A stretch of 64,000 nt of DNA, taken from NCBI GenBank assembly GCA_942490535.1, contig CALNXQ010000005.1, forward strand, positions 1,674,001 to 1,738,000. The letters run 5' to 3'. The notes beneath the pieces are model-generated. The model was not told where the DNA came from. It searched no databases and worked only from the letters and a program-made list of their open reading frames with translations. The first letter of the stretch is position 1. Every line of letters starts with the position of its first letter. Shown here in pieces: positions 51,901 through 59,036 of this stretch. The position numbers and the translations under genes are program-made. This stretch comes from JAEINY01 sp942490535. GTDB taxonomy: Bacteria; Bacteroidota; Bacteroidia; Bacteroidales; Marinilabiliaceae.

Positions 51901-54354
51901 TCTGCTATTGTTACTGCGGAAGATGCTGTGCATACTTATGTCAACAATACGGGGTTGGAACAGCGGATGGAGGTCATGCTGGTGGCAGGGAATGAATTTG
52001 GTTGTAATGATACGACGCGTTCCGTGGTCACTGTTTATCCAGAAATTTCATATGATTTTACGGCCACCCCGAGTGAGGGGTGTCATCCAATCCGGATTGA
52101 ATTTCAGGCTGATGGGGGTGCTTCTGCGTATGATTGGAATTTTGGGGATGGTCAGACATTCGCTGGTTCCAGCATTATTAGTCATCTTTTTGAAAATAAT
52201 TCCGTGGTTCCGAAAGTGTTTGATGTGCAATTGGTAACTGCCTCTATGTTTGGCTGTAAGGATACTTCTGTTGTACCCGTCACGGTAAAACCATCAACAA
52301 TAAGTGATTTTAGTGTATCACCTGTTACTGGTTGTAGTCCAAGTACAGTTGTTCTGACGAATGAATCTGTAGGGGCGTCATTTTATAAATGGGATTTTGG
52401 GGATGGCTCCCCAGAGGAAACAGCAGAAAACACCTCTCATACTTACTTTAATAATGAATCCGGGGTCAGGCAATTTGATATTACACTTGTTGCTGGAAAT
52501 GGTTTAGGTTGTAATGATACCATTACAAAGCAAGTGATTGTTTATCCTGAAATTACTTTCGATATTTCGGCAGCTCCTCTTGAGGGATGTGCACCTTTGT
52601 ACGTGGAAATGGAAACCGCAACCGGTGCCTTTGCTTACAAATGGGAATTTGGTGATGGTACCTCAATTGTGGGGACTAATAAAGTGAGCCATGTTTATAT
52701 GAATCAATCGGACACTCAAATTGTTTTTGACTTGAAATTGTTTACGGCATCTGCCTATGGGTGCCTGGATACCTCCATTGTACAGATAACGGTCAATCCC
52801 TCTCCGGATGCAGCTTTTGATGTATCAGATACAGAAGGATGTGCCCCGCTTACGGTGGCATATATTAACCAATCAACCGGCGGTAGTTCCGGAACCTGGT
52901 ATTTTGGAGATGGAGAAAGTCAAGAGGTATCTGGTTCAAATCCGGTGATGCATGTATATCGTAACAATGGATTTGCTCCGGAGCCTTTTAGTCCTAAGTT
53001 AGTAGTTGAGAATGATTTTGGATGTGTTGATTCCACTATTCAATTAGTAAAGGTTTTGCCTCAGGTGATGGCGGAGATATCTGAGGGAGGTAGTGGCTGT
53101 AGTCCGTTCGAAGAGAGTTTTGTTAATAAATCATCAGGCGCATCGTCTTTTAATTGGCATTTTGGGGATGGCAATACATCCAATGCATTTAATGGACGCA
53201 ATGTGTATCTTAACAAAACAGATCAAGATGTAGTGTATTCAGTGGAGTTGATTGCTGCCTCTAATTATGGGTGTGCGGATACCGCTTACACAACAGTTCA
53301 GGTATATCGGACGCCAGTTCCTGCTTTTGATGTGACACCAAAAGTATTGCAAATGCCTGCATCTACTGTATCCCTGGATAATAAGACGGATGGTGCATCC
53401 TGGCTTTATTTATGGCGATTCGGAGATGGTAATCAGTCTGAGCAGGAAGAACCGGGGGACTATACTTATGGTAAGTCGGGAGTATTTGATATTTGGTTAG
53501 CTGCTTCCTGGGAAGAATGCCGTGATTCGGTTAGTGCCTCCATAGAAATTTTACCTATGCTACCGGGGATTGATTATGGTCCGGACGCTCAGGGCTGTCC
53601 TCCTTTAGAGGTTCAGTTTTATAACAATACCTTAGATGCAACAACCTTTATGTGGGAGTTGGGGGATGGTAATATTTCATCGGATAAGGCTCCTGTACAT
53701 ACTTATTATACACCAGGAAAGTACCAGGTTAAATTAACAGCTATTGGTCCTGGTGGTATGATGGAGGCTGATCATGTGGTGGTGGATGTGTATGAAGTGC
53801 CTATAGCGGACTTTGAAGTCAGACCTCCCAAGGTGAAATTACCTGCTACCGTCTCATTCATTAATAAATCGGAAGGTGGAAGTACTTATTTATGGGATTT
53901 TGGTGATGGAAATACCTCGACGGCATTTTCTGTTCAGTATGCCTATCAAACACCCGGCGTTTATGATGTGTGGCTTGAAGTGACCAATGAGCAGGGCTGT
54001 GTGCATAAACGGACCATACGTGAAGCCATTATTGCAGAAGAAGCCGGAGAAATTGAGTTTCCCAATGCCTTTACCCCCAATCCCAATGGATCAAATGGAG
54101 GGCGATATACTCCTGGGGAAAAGGAGAATTATGTCTTCTATCCGTTTGTTCAGGAGGGAATACTCGAATATAAGTTTCAGATATTTACACGTTGGGGGGA
54201 GATCATATTTGAAAGTAACGATGTGAATATTGGTTGGGATGGCTATTATCGGGGGAAATTGTGTGCGCAGGGGGTCTATATCTGGAAGGTGGTCTGTAAA
54301 TTCTCCAATGGTAAAATTGAGACTAAAACAGGTGATGTCACGTTATTTAGATAA
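48913..54354 (+). CDS. Secreted 12-PKD-repeat protein with type IX (type B) sorting domain
   Basis: An 1813-residue cell-surface protein. Signal peptide to ~24 (LSIQGYGQ), an N-terminal beta-rich region of ~700 residues with SprB-like segments (PAGPFCENTAAIILSAVTPGG), then twelve PKD domains, each with a W-x-(F/L)-GDG core. Several are built as alternating A and B types, with GCSPLxVTF and GCHPLxVxM openings. Cysteines spaced two per PKD repeat suggest a disulfide in each. The C-terminal ~90 residues (FPNAFTPNPNGSNGG, FQIFTRWGEIIFES, GWDGYYRGK, GVYIWKV) are the gliding-motility or type B sorting domain read by the type IX system. The next gene encodes its usual SprF/PorP partner and begins at the adjacent base. 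Confidence 0.92.
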   Translation: MDGKKKAVLILYAMLYLSIQGYGQDCNITSKANDILPDKLCAPVSVVWEVIYRGVNDGATGNVQVLYDWDDGSPIELENATLTNPVTKEWTATLNHVYPIGGDKCNYRPKASLVVDGTVCTSSIQEQNVTVWDTDDLNGGEMVIDPLEFPICVGNDGTAYFTDNSQWNCTPPDENDVPNSPKRWIQWIYGTNDGAANFIDDAEVDGIVRAYPFVGSIDPTFEPILGPSAPWNAALPIYVNNTRAVGEEFEITLRNWNYCNPFDDPNVPGPPVDLVNGDYPPVITTARVIIVDIPDGTVNPAGPFCENTAAIILSAVTPGGSWSGAGIVNTSTGLFDPAVAGPGNHLIEYEVTSGAGCTATGSVLVEVWEAPVAAISVGSPTYLCPGTILPIDGNPSLGTTPYTHLWSEDITPLDDVNRQDPTFQTLVEGTYHLNYRVTDDNGCFDEDVLDVIVDSVNVNFLNPNIYLCTGVMQSLEPDPQGGSGVYVEHRWSGNRTDLLSATDVENPDFLSLSPGLYKYEYYVKDSQGCENADSVYVQVYEQPVANAGPDDTACGISYVMAAVPSAGNGVWQLVSGPGNVVIADDANPVTPIAVDAFGDYLFRWKEINNICSDSAEVTISFVQIPNPVAMADADTCGLAYGIVAIPDVGVGSWRLDTGPGMALFGDALAAQTIVEVDQPGRYQFVWEEDNGGCVGSDTVVIDFYPIPVVSVAPFDPQGCNPVTTQFMNTSVNADSYFWDFGDGFISNQSDPLHTFTNGLPVPQDYEIQQIGFNAFGCRDTAFYEMKVFPNPLAKIGMDEGPGCSPLLVTFDNNSEGATFYEWDFGDGSPVDDRENVSHSFVNDEIFVKAYEVQLKAGNIYGCIDSVSVFVTVYPGSLYGFSVNPPVGCHPLSVQMLADPGAYSYMWNLGDGTNVTGTSALTHTYENLTNAPVTYDVSLYTSSVFGCQDTSTTQLMINPSAQSAFDYSPAVGCSPLEVTFTNQSNGATFYEWHFGDGSAIVTAEDAVHTYVNNTGLEQRMEVMLVAGNEFGCNDTTRSVVTVYPEISYDFTATPSEGCHPIRIEFQADGGASAYDWNFGDGQTFAGSSIISHLFENNSVVPKVFDVQLVTASMFGCKDTSVVPVTVKPSTISDFSVSPVTGCSPSTVVLTNESVGASFYKWDFGDGSPEETAENTSHTYFNNESGVRQFDITLVAGNGLGCNDTITKQVIVYPEITFDISAAPLEGCAPLYVEMETATGAFAYKWEFGDGTSIVGTNKVSHVYMNQSDTQIVFDLKLFTASAYGCLDTSIVQITVNPSPDAAFDVSDTEGCAPLTVAYINQSTGGSSGTWYFGDGESQEVSGSNPVMHVYRNNGFAPEPFSPKLVVENDFGCVDSTIQLVKVLPQVMAEISEGGSGCSPFEESFVNKSSGASSFNWHFGDGNTSNAFNGRNVYLNKTDQDVVYSVELIAASNYGCADTAYTTVQVYRTPVPAFDVTPKVLQMPASTVSLDNKTDGASWLYLWRFGDGNQSEQEEPGDYTYGKSGVFDIWLAASWEECRDSVSASIEILPMLPGIDYGPDAQGCPPLEVQFYNNTLDATTFMWELGDGNISSDKAPVHTYYTPGKYQVKLTAIGPGGMMEADHVVVDVYEVPIADFEVRPPKVKLPATVSFINKSEGGSTYLWDFGDGNTSTAFSVQYAYQTPGVYDVWLEVTNEQGCVHKRTIREAIIAEEAGEIEFPNAFTPNPNGSNGGRYTPGEKENYVFYPFVQEGILEYKFQIFTRWGEIIFESNDVNIGWDGYYRGKLCAQGVYIWKVVCKFSNGKIETKTGDVTLFR

Positions 54355-55416
54355 ATGAGAAAACATCCATACATAGCGTTCCTGATCCTGTTTGGTTGGT
54401 CTTTTCTCAGCCAGGGGCAAGATCTGCACTTTTCGCAGTTTTATGCTAATCCACTTTATTTGAGTCCTTCTTTGGCTGGTTCAACGGATGGCGGGCGCTT
54501 GATTGTGAATTATCGAAACCAGTGGCCTGCTATATCAAAGGCCTTCTCTACCTACGCCGTTTCGTTCGACAATTTCTTTTCAAAATTTAATAGTGGAATC
54601 GGGTTTTATCTGATTCAGGATCGGGCTGGATCAGCGGGTTTAACAACTACTCAGGCTGCTTTTCAATACTCCTATAACTTAATTGTCAGTGAAAATTGGC
54701 AGGTTGTGCCGGCTCTCCAATTCGCCTATGGGAATAAGGCGGTTGATTTTAGCAAAATTATTTTCCCTGATCAACCACCGGGTAATGGCGGTTCGTCTGG
54801 TTCTTATGATCGATTGACAAATGAGCAGGTTCATTACATTGATTTGGCTGCTTCTGTTTTTGCTTATAGTTCGAAATATTGGGCGGGTGTAACCATTGAT
54901 CACCTGGGGCGACCTAACTATACATTTTTAAACGAAGAGTCCAAAGCTGAGTTGAAATATGTCCTATTCGGAGGCGTGAATATCTGGACGGAACGACGTC
55001 GTAATAAAGGGATGAATCGTGCTTTCTCAGGCAGTTTTAGGTTTCAGCATCAGGACAATCTGAATCAGTTGGACCTGGGCTTGTATTGGCACAATGATCC
55101 CATTGAAATAGGTTTCTGGTACAGGGGATTGCCTTTTTTTGACAATTCAGGAAGTGCAGCTGTTAATCAGGATGCAATAGTGGCACTATTGGCTTATAAT
55201 TTTGGGGGTTTACGTATTGGATACAGTTACGATATAACCTTGTCTAATTTGGGCTGGGCTACAGCAGGCGCGCATGAATTATCCCTGATTTTTGAGTTCA
55301 ATCAACGCGGGGCTTTACGTGCCGGAGGAAGGCGTCCCGCTGTCCCCTGCAGCGAAACAGCCAACCCGTTGAGCAGCACCCGGAAATATAAAAAGAAAAG
55401 ACGGCGGGTCTACTAA
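54355..55416 (+). CDS. PorP/SprF family type IX secretion membrane protein
   Basis: A 353-residue outer-membrane barrel with a signal peptide (to ~23, FLSQGQD). The opening DLHFSQFYANPLYLSPSLAGS is the PorP/SprF signature, followed by RLIVNYRNQWPAI and the typical YSYDITLSNLG near the end. The ATG follows the TAA of the PKD gene without a gap, implying coupled translation. SprF proteins are needed for surface delivery of their cognate type B substrate. The tail is basic (KKKRRRVY). Confidence 0.94.
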   Translation: MRKHPYIAFLILFGWSFLSQGQDLHFSQFYANPLYLSPSLAGSTDGGRLIVNYRNQWPAISKAFSTYAVSFDNFFSKFNSGIGFYLIQDRAGSAGLTTTQAAFQYSYNLIVSENWQVVPALQFAYGNKAVDFSKIIFPDQPPGNGGSSGSYDRLTNEQVHYIDLAASVFAYSSKYWAGVTIDHLGRPNYTFLNEESKAELKYVLFGGVNIWTERRRNKGMNRAFSGSFRFQHQDNLNQLDLGLYWHNDPIEIGFWYRGLPFFDNSGSAAVNQDAIVALLAYNFGGLRIGYSYDITLSNLGWATAGAHELSLIFEFNQRGALRAGGRRPAVPCSETANPLSSTRKYKKKRRRVY

Positions 55417-55463
55417 AATAACCTTCATCCCAGAGATGCATAGGTTTTCTCAGTTCTAATAAA

Positions 55464-55543
55464 ATTCAACCCCGTTCCGGGTTGTGCTATTACATTGTCA
55501 TCATCCGCGGCTATTATTGTATCACCACTTCGTGGCTAGTGTT
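55464..55543. repeat. Decayed intergenic palindromic repeat
   Basis: CAACCCCGTTCCGGGTTG (55468-55484) and ACCACTTCGTGGCT (55524-55537) are short hairpins separated by about 40 nt. The combination resembles the AACCCCG...GGGTT intergenic elements common in Bacteroidota genomes. The rest of 55417-55789 shows no gene. Confidence 0.5.
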
Positions 55544-55742
55544 GTGAAATGGCACAAGCCTGAAAATGAAGAGACTTTTCTTGATATTATTGATCCTATA
55601 AGGATCGAATCGCAATAACCGTAGGGGATTTGAAAATCAGGGAAGCCAAAACTTACGGTGTGACAAAATGAAAAGAAAAAACTCCTAGTGAGCTCAATTT
55701 TCAATAATCACTACTTATCTACTGGATGAAGCTAAAATAAAA

Positions 55743-55764
55743 AGCCGGAATGTGGATTCCGGCT
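55743..55764 (-). terminator. Rho-independent terminator after hsp20 pair
   Basis: Stem AGCCGGAA / TTCCGGCT with a TGTGGA loop. On the minus strand the run TTTTTATTTTA follows. Confidence 0.85.
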
Positions 55765-55789
55765 ATTTGTTTACTATTATTTTTAAAGC

Positions 55790-56233
55790 TTAAGCGATAT
55801 TAATAATTCGCTTTGGTTTGGGTTTAGCCTCTTCGCGTTTTGCCATTTTCACGATAAGGATGCCGGCTTCATAGTGAGCCTTAATGGCTGATTCATCCAC
55901 CTTGTTTTCAGGTAAATTAAATGAACGTTTAAAGTTGGAGTGGTAAAATTCACGCAGTGTGAATGTGTCCTGATTTTCATTTTCAACCGCTTTTTCTGCT
56001 GAAATGGTGAGCACACCTTTATCTACTTCAAGGTTAAAGTTCTGTTTGGTGAATCCAGGTGCAGCTATTTCGATTACGTACTCATTATCTGTTTCCAAAA
56101 TATTTACTGCCGGTTTACCGCCCGTTCTGTTGAAAAAGTGTTCTGGCTCCCAGAAAAAATCTTTTCCAAAAAATGTATCCAATAGATTGATGGTTTCAGG
56201 TTTTCTGTGGGTGTATTTTCTAATTAATGTCAT
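55790..56233 (-). CDS. Hsp20/alpha-crystallin small heat-shock protein, first of pair
   Basis: A 147-residue ATP-independent chaperone. The ATG at 56233 sits 8 nt after a GGAGG Shine-Dalgarno (56242-56246), which decides the start over a TTG five codons upstream. An N-terminal arm of ~35 residues precedes the alpha-crystallin domain (~38-130: YVIEIAAPGFTKQNFNLEV, FKRSFNLPENKVD, AGILIVKM). The C-terminal I-x-I motif is IINIA. It is 47 nt from the second hsp20 gene, same strand, probably one operon. Confidence 0.95.
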   Translation of the reverse strand: MTLIRKYTHRKPETINLLDTFFGKDFFWEPEHFFNRTGGKPAVNILETDNEYVIEIAAPGFTKQNFNLEVDKGVLTISAEKAVENENQDTFTLREFYHSNFKRSFNLPENKVDESAIKAHYEAGILIVKMAKREEAKPKPKRIINIA

Positions 56234-56241
56234 GATGGTAT

Positions 56242-56246
56242 CCTCC
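56242..56246 (-). promoter_or_regulatory. Shine-Dalgarno GGAGG of first hsp20
   Basis: GGAGG, 8 nt before the ATG. Such sites are rare in this phylum and absent from nearly all other genes in the window. Confidence 0.7.
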
Positions 56247-56280
56247 AATTATTAGTTCAAATTTTATTGTTATTTTAATG

Positions 56281-56715
56281 TTAAGCAATCTCAATGGTAC
56301 GTTTGGGTTTTGGTTTCACCGTTTCCAATTTAGCATGTACAATTCTTAGTATTCCGGCAGCGTACGAAGCTGACACTTGAGACTCATCCACTTTGTTTTG
56401 GGGCAGTCGGAAGGAACGTTTAAAAGAAGAGGGGGTAAATTCTCGTCTTTTATAGTTTGAATCATTTGCGTCAGACTGCTCTTTTTGGGCCGAGATGGTT
56501 AAGATGCCTTTCTCAAGTTCAATTTTCAGTTCTTCATTGTTAAATCCCGGGGTGGCTACTTCCAACTGATAATCAATTGCTGTTTCTTTGATGTTAACTG
56601 CCGGTGAAAACTCATTATTCAGAAGAGAAGACCTCAAATAAGTCTCTGGGTTTCCGATTCTAATGCCATTCAAAATACGTTGGTCGTTAGCGAAACATTG
56701 TTTTAAATCTTTCAT
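56281..56715 (-). CDS. Hsp20/alpha-crystallin small heat-shock protein, second of pair
   Basis: A 144-residue small heat-shock chaperone, paralogous to the adjacent gene. The alpha-crystallin domain spans ~38-130 (YQLEVATPGFNNEELKIEL, FKRSFRLPQNKVDES, AGILRIVHA). The C-terminal I-x-I motif is TIEIA after KPKPKR, the same tail as its neighbour. The start is fixed by AGGAGG (56724-56729) 8 nt upstream. It is first in the operon. It differs from its partner in the N-terminal arm, which governs oligomer size and substrate choice. Confidence 0.95.
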   Translation of the reverse strand: MKDLKQCFANDQRILNGIRIGNPETYLRSSLLNNEFSPAVNIKETAIDYQLEVATPGFNNEELKIELEKGILTISAQKEQSDANDSNYKRREFTPSSFKRSFRLPQNKVDESQVSASYAAGILRIVHAKLETVKPKPKRTIEIA

Positions 56716-56723
56716 AATTCTAT

Positions 56724-56729
56724 CCTCCT
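56724..56729 (-). promoter_or_regulatory. Shine-Dalgarno AGGAGG of second hsp20
   Basis: A perfect AGGAGG, 8 nt before the ATG, in the shared context AGGAGGATA. Confidence 0.7.
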
Positions 56730-57000
56730 ATTTTGTTTTTATTATTTGCATTATTGTGCTTACCGTGTTTCAATAGGCATGCCAACGTGCCGTATATGTC
56801 AGCAAGTCAGTATTTAAACGATTTCAAGAGACAAAATGACAGAAATGAATGGGGATATGTGCTATATTGACAGTTTGATGGTGATCAGGTAATCTTTTGT
56901 TAAAATAGGGATAACAAACTGGTAACGGATCGACTCATTAAAAAGAGGATCTTTGATACTGTTACGAGAGTTATTTTCCTCCCAACAATTCCTGTGTATA

Positions 57001-57034
57001 GAGGTTGCTTACTATCCGGTAAGCAGCCTCTTTT
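57001..57034 (+). terminator. Orphan plus-strand terminator, possible small RNA end
   Basis: Arms GAGGTTGCTTAC (57001-57012) and GTAAGCAGCCTC (57019-57030) pair with one mismatch or wobble and are followed by TTTT on the plus strand. The genes on both sides run leftward, so no annotated plus-strand gene uses it. A short RNA starting somewhere in 56780-56980 is possible. Confidence 0.4.
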
Positions 57035-57054
57035 GCATTTAGAGGAAAAAAAAA

Positions 57055-57077
57055 GCGAATTCAGTTGGTGAATTCGC
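57055..57077 (-). terminator. Rho-independent terminator after outer-membrane protein gene
   Basis: GCGAATTCA / TGAATTCGC stem with a GTTGG loop. On the minus strand TTTTTTTTCC follows. Confidence 0.85.
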
Positions 57078-57102
57078 TCTTGTTATAAAGATTGATTGTT
57101 TA

Positions 57103-57699
57103 CTAATAGTTCATGCAAAAACCAATGTGGAAATTAAACCAGGTTTGTGCTTCTTTGCTTCCGGATTTAAGCGCGTAGTTTGGTTGCGCACTGATGTAAA
57201 AATCCGTTTTGTAATTCATGGGGATGTTCACGCCAAGTTCACCCGCCAGGCCAAAATGCCATTTGTTCGTGTTGGATGAGTAGAGTCCCATGTCGGTTCT
57301 GTAATTCATGTAATAGGTGCCAAGTCCGGCACCGATAAATGGTTGAACAGCGCTTGTGCGGTTGAGGTAGTATTTGCCCTTTGCCAGAATTGGAATGGCA
57401 TTGATGTAGCGGTACTGTTTGCCGGTGATCTCACCATTACGGAATGGGTAGGTAGCTTTGGGCATGGCTTCGTAAAAGGTGTTCCAGCCTAAATATAAAC
57501 CAGCAGCTATGTTGTCATTCACGAACTGACCAAATTCCAGGCTCATGCCTCTGAAGCTGGTCTTGCTGATGTAATCTTTGGTATTGCTTAATGGTAATCC
57601 AATGTTGTAGTTAACAATGGTATATCTCTCCTGGGCCGCACCTGAAAAGCTGAAGCTTGAAATAAATAGGAGAAACAGGATGTATTTAAGTTTTTTCAT
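57103..57699 (-). CDS. Small outer-membrane beta-barrel protein
   Basis: A 198-residue protein with signal peptide (MKKLKYILFLLFISSFSFSG, cleaved near GAAQ). The mature part alternates as in an eight-stranded barrel (MSLEFGQFVNDNIAAGLYLGW, FIGAGLGTYYMNY, FNFHIGFCMNY) and ends near an aromatic residue. It matches the outer-membrane beta-barrel family. It is 26 nt downstream of the DUF4136 lipoprotein, in the same operon. Confidence 0.87.
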   Translation of the reverse strand: MKKLKYILFLLFISSFSFSGAAQERYTIVNYNIGLPLSNTKDYISKTSFRGMSLEFGQFVNDNIAAGLYLGWNTFYEAMPKATYPFRNGEITGKQYRYINAIPILAKGKYYLNRTSAVQPFIGAGLGTYYMNYRTDMGLYSSNTNKWHFGLAGELGVNIPMNYKTDFYISAQPNYALKSGSKEAQTWFNFHIGFCMNY

Positions 57700-57725
57700 C
57701 GTCTTAAAATTTGTGAGTTAGGGAA

Positions 57726-58400
57726 TTAATTGAAGGGGACTTGGTTGAATAGATCGTTAATGCCAGTTTCGATCCGACTTGCAATGTAATCGTCTGAGCC
57801 TTGGAGAAGTCCGTTTATACCGCCGACATATACAACGGGCATGACTTCTTTGTCCGTGCCTTCAATTGGTTTAAGAGTATTGGGATCAGTCATGGTGATT
57901 ACCAAAGAACCGGTGGTGTAACTGTAATATACCGGATAGCCCCAGCCTGGATAACCCCAGCCCGGATAACCTGGGTAGCCCCATCCTGGATAGCCTGGGT
58001 AGTACCATCCCCAATAGTCGTACCAATAATCCCACCAGTAGTAACTGCTGTTTTTGCGTACTAAAGCACCTACATAAACCTGGTAATCGACCTGGAAGTT
58101 GGGATCTTCAATTTGCGGCGGATATTTTCTGGCATATCCCAATGACTCAAATTGATCTTCGATTTGTTTCAGAATTTTCTCATCCCAATCCCTATCGACT
58201 TCATCATTTTCTTCGCCGTCCTTATAATGCACGATACTATCGGGCATCATATAGGTTTTTGGACCTTTGAAATCATAGGAGGCATCGTACTGGCTGATGG
58301 CCGTATCCAATTCATCTACATATTCAGCACCTTCCGGATAGCAGCTTGTAAAAAAAACGGCTATGCTTAAAAGCGATAAATAGAAAAGCTTCTTTTTCAT
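57726..58400 (-). CDS. DUF4136 lipoprotein with aromatic Pro/Gly repeat insert
   Basis: A 224-residue lipoprotein, lipobox VFFTSC with Cys20. The DUF4136 domain is seen on both sides (YDFKGPKTYMMPDS, ILKQIEDQFESLGYARKYPP, YTTGSLVITMTDPN, GLLQGSDDYIASRIETGINDLF). Between them (~120-158) lies an insert with almost only W, Y, G, P and D, including repeated PGWGYPG units. Surface-exposed envelope protein of unknown role, leading the operon with the small barrel protein. Confidence 0.88.
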   Translation of the reverse strand: MKKKLFYLSLLSIAVFFTSCYPEGAEYVDELDTAISQYDASYDFKGPKTYMMPDSIVHYKDGEENDEVDRDWDEKILKQIEDQFESLGYARKYPPQIEDPNFQVDYQVYVGALVRKNSSYYWWDYWYDYWGWYYPGYPGWGYPGYPGWGYPGWGYPVYYSYTTGSLVITMTDPNTLKPIEGTDKEVMPVVYVGGINGLLQGSDDYIASRIETGINDLFNQVPFN

Positions 58401-58427
58401 GCTAGATTATTTTATTAAGTTAAGTTA

Positions 58428-58465
58428 TTGTGCAAAACTATCAATTATCTTTGTGGTAATTCAAA
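58428..58465. promoter_or_regulatory. Divergent overlapping promoters
   Basis: Minus strand: TTTG (58465-58462) and TAGTTTTG (58440-58433), spacing 21, for the DUF4136 operon. Plus strand: TTG (58428-58430) and an exact TATCTTTG (58446-58453), spacing 15, for the 58516 gene. The two overlap, so their use may be mutually exclusive. Confidence 0.6.
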
Positions 58466-58515
58466 CAAGTAATTGTTTTTTTTGTTTAATATAACCAACT
58501 ATTAATACAACAACT

Positions 58516-58986
58516 ATGAAAAAGCTGTTAATGCTGCTGATTGCAGTTATTGGTATGGGGAGTGTTCAGGCACAGATATCCAGCCAGGAATTAGAATTGG
58601 TACGTTCGATTTTCAATTCAGAGCGTAAAGTATTATTTGCTCAGAATATGCAGTTATCCACACAGCAGGCTGAGTTATTTTGGCCCGTTTATGAGGCTTA
58701 TGAGAAAGAAAAATTCCCAATGGGTAATGCCCGGGTAAAATTGGTGAAGCAGTTGGTGGAGGATGCTGATAAGTTGACGGATGCACAGATTGATGCGCTT
58801 TATAAAGAGTCGTTTGCTTTAACGATGAAGCGCATGAAACTGCGTAAAAAGTATTATGGGATTCTCAAGAAAAAAATCAGTACGGATGTGGCGGCCCGTT
58901 TTTTGCAGTTAGATGAATACGTGAATACAGCAATTTCTGCTCAGTTATATGAAGGTATTCCATTGGTAGGTGTGAAAAAGGATTAA
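58516..58986 (+). CDS. Exported helical protein, Spy/CpxP-like in plan
   Basis: A 156-residue protein with a clean signal peptide (MKKLLMLLIAVIGMGSVQAQ). The mature part is all helix and rich in Lys, Glu, Leu: QLSTQQAELFWPVYEAYEKEK, KLVKQLVEDADKLTDAQIDAL, MKLRKKYYGILKKKI. The pattern of a LSxxQxxxFWPVY segment followed by K-rich helices is common in Bacteroidota periplasmic proteins compared with Spy/CpxP, but the sequence link is weak. A periplasmic chaperone or sensor is possible. Monocistronic. Confidence 0.82.
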   Translation: MKKLLMLLIAVIGMGSVQAQISSQELELVRSIFNSERKVLFAQNMQLSTQQAELFWPVYEAYEKEKFPMGNARVKLVKQLVEDADKLTDAQIDALYKESFALTMKRMKLRKKYYGILKKKISTDVAARFLQLDEYVNTAISAQLYEGIPLVGVKKD

Positions 58987-59006
58987 ACAGGATGAGTATA
59001 TATTAT

Positions 59007-59036
59007 AAAAAAACCGGCCTTGCGCCGGTTTTTTTA
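59007..59036. terminator. Bidirectional terminator between 58516 gene and aroA
   Basis: AAAAAAACCGGC and GCCGGTTTTTTT pair around CTTGC. It touches the aroA stop codon. Confidence 0.88.

Noticed and set aside
55522..55704. 60-codon minus-strand frame after the SprF gene
   Set aside because: No protein-like features; lies in a repeat-like intergenic stretch.
56769..56784. Sigma-54-like promoter TGGCAT-N5-TTGAA before hsp20
   Set aside because: The -24 GG is present but the essential -12 GC is missing, so one chance match is the simpler view.
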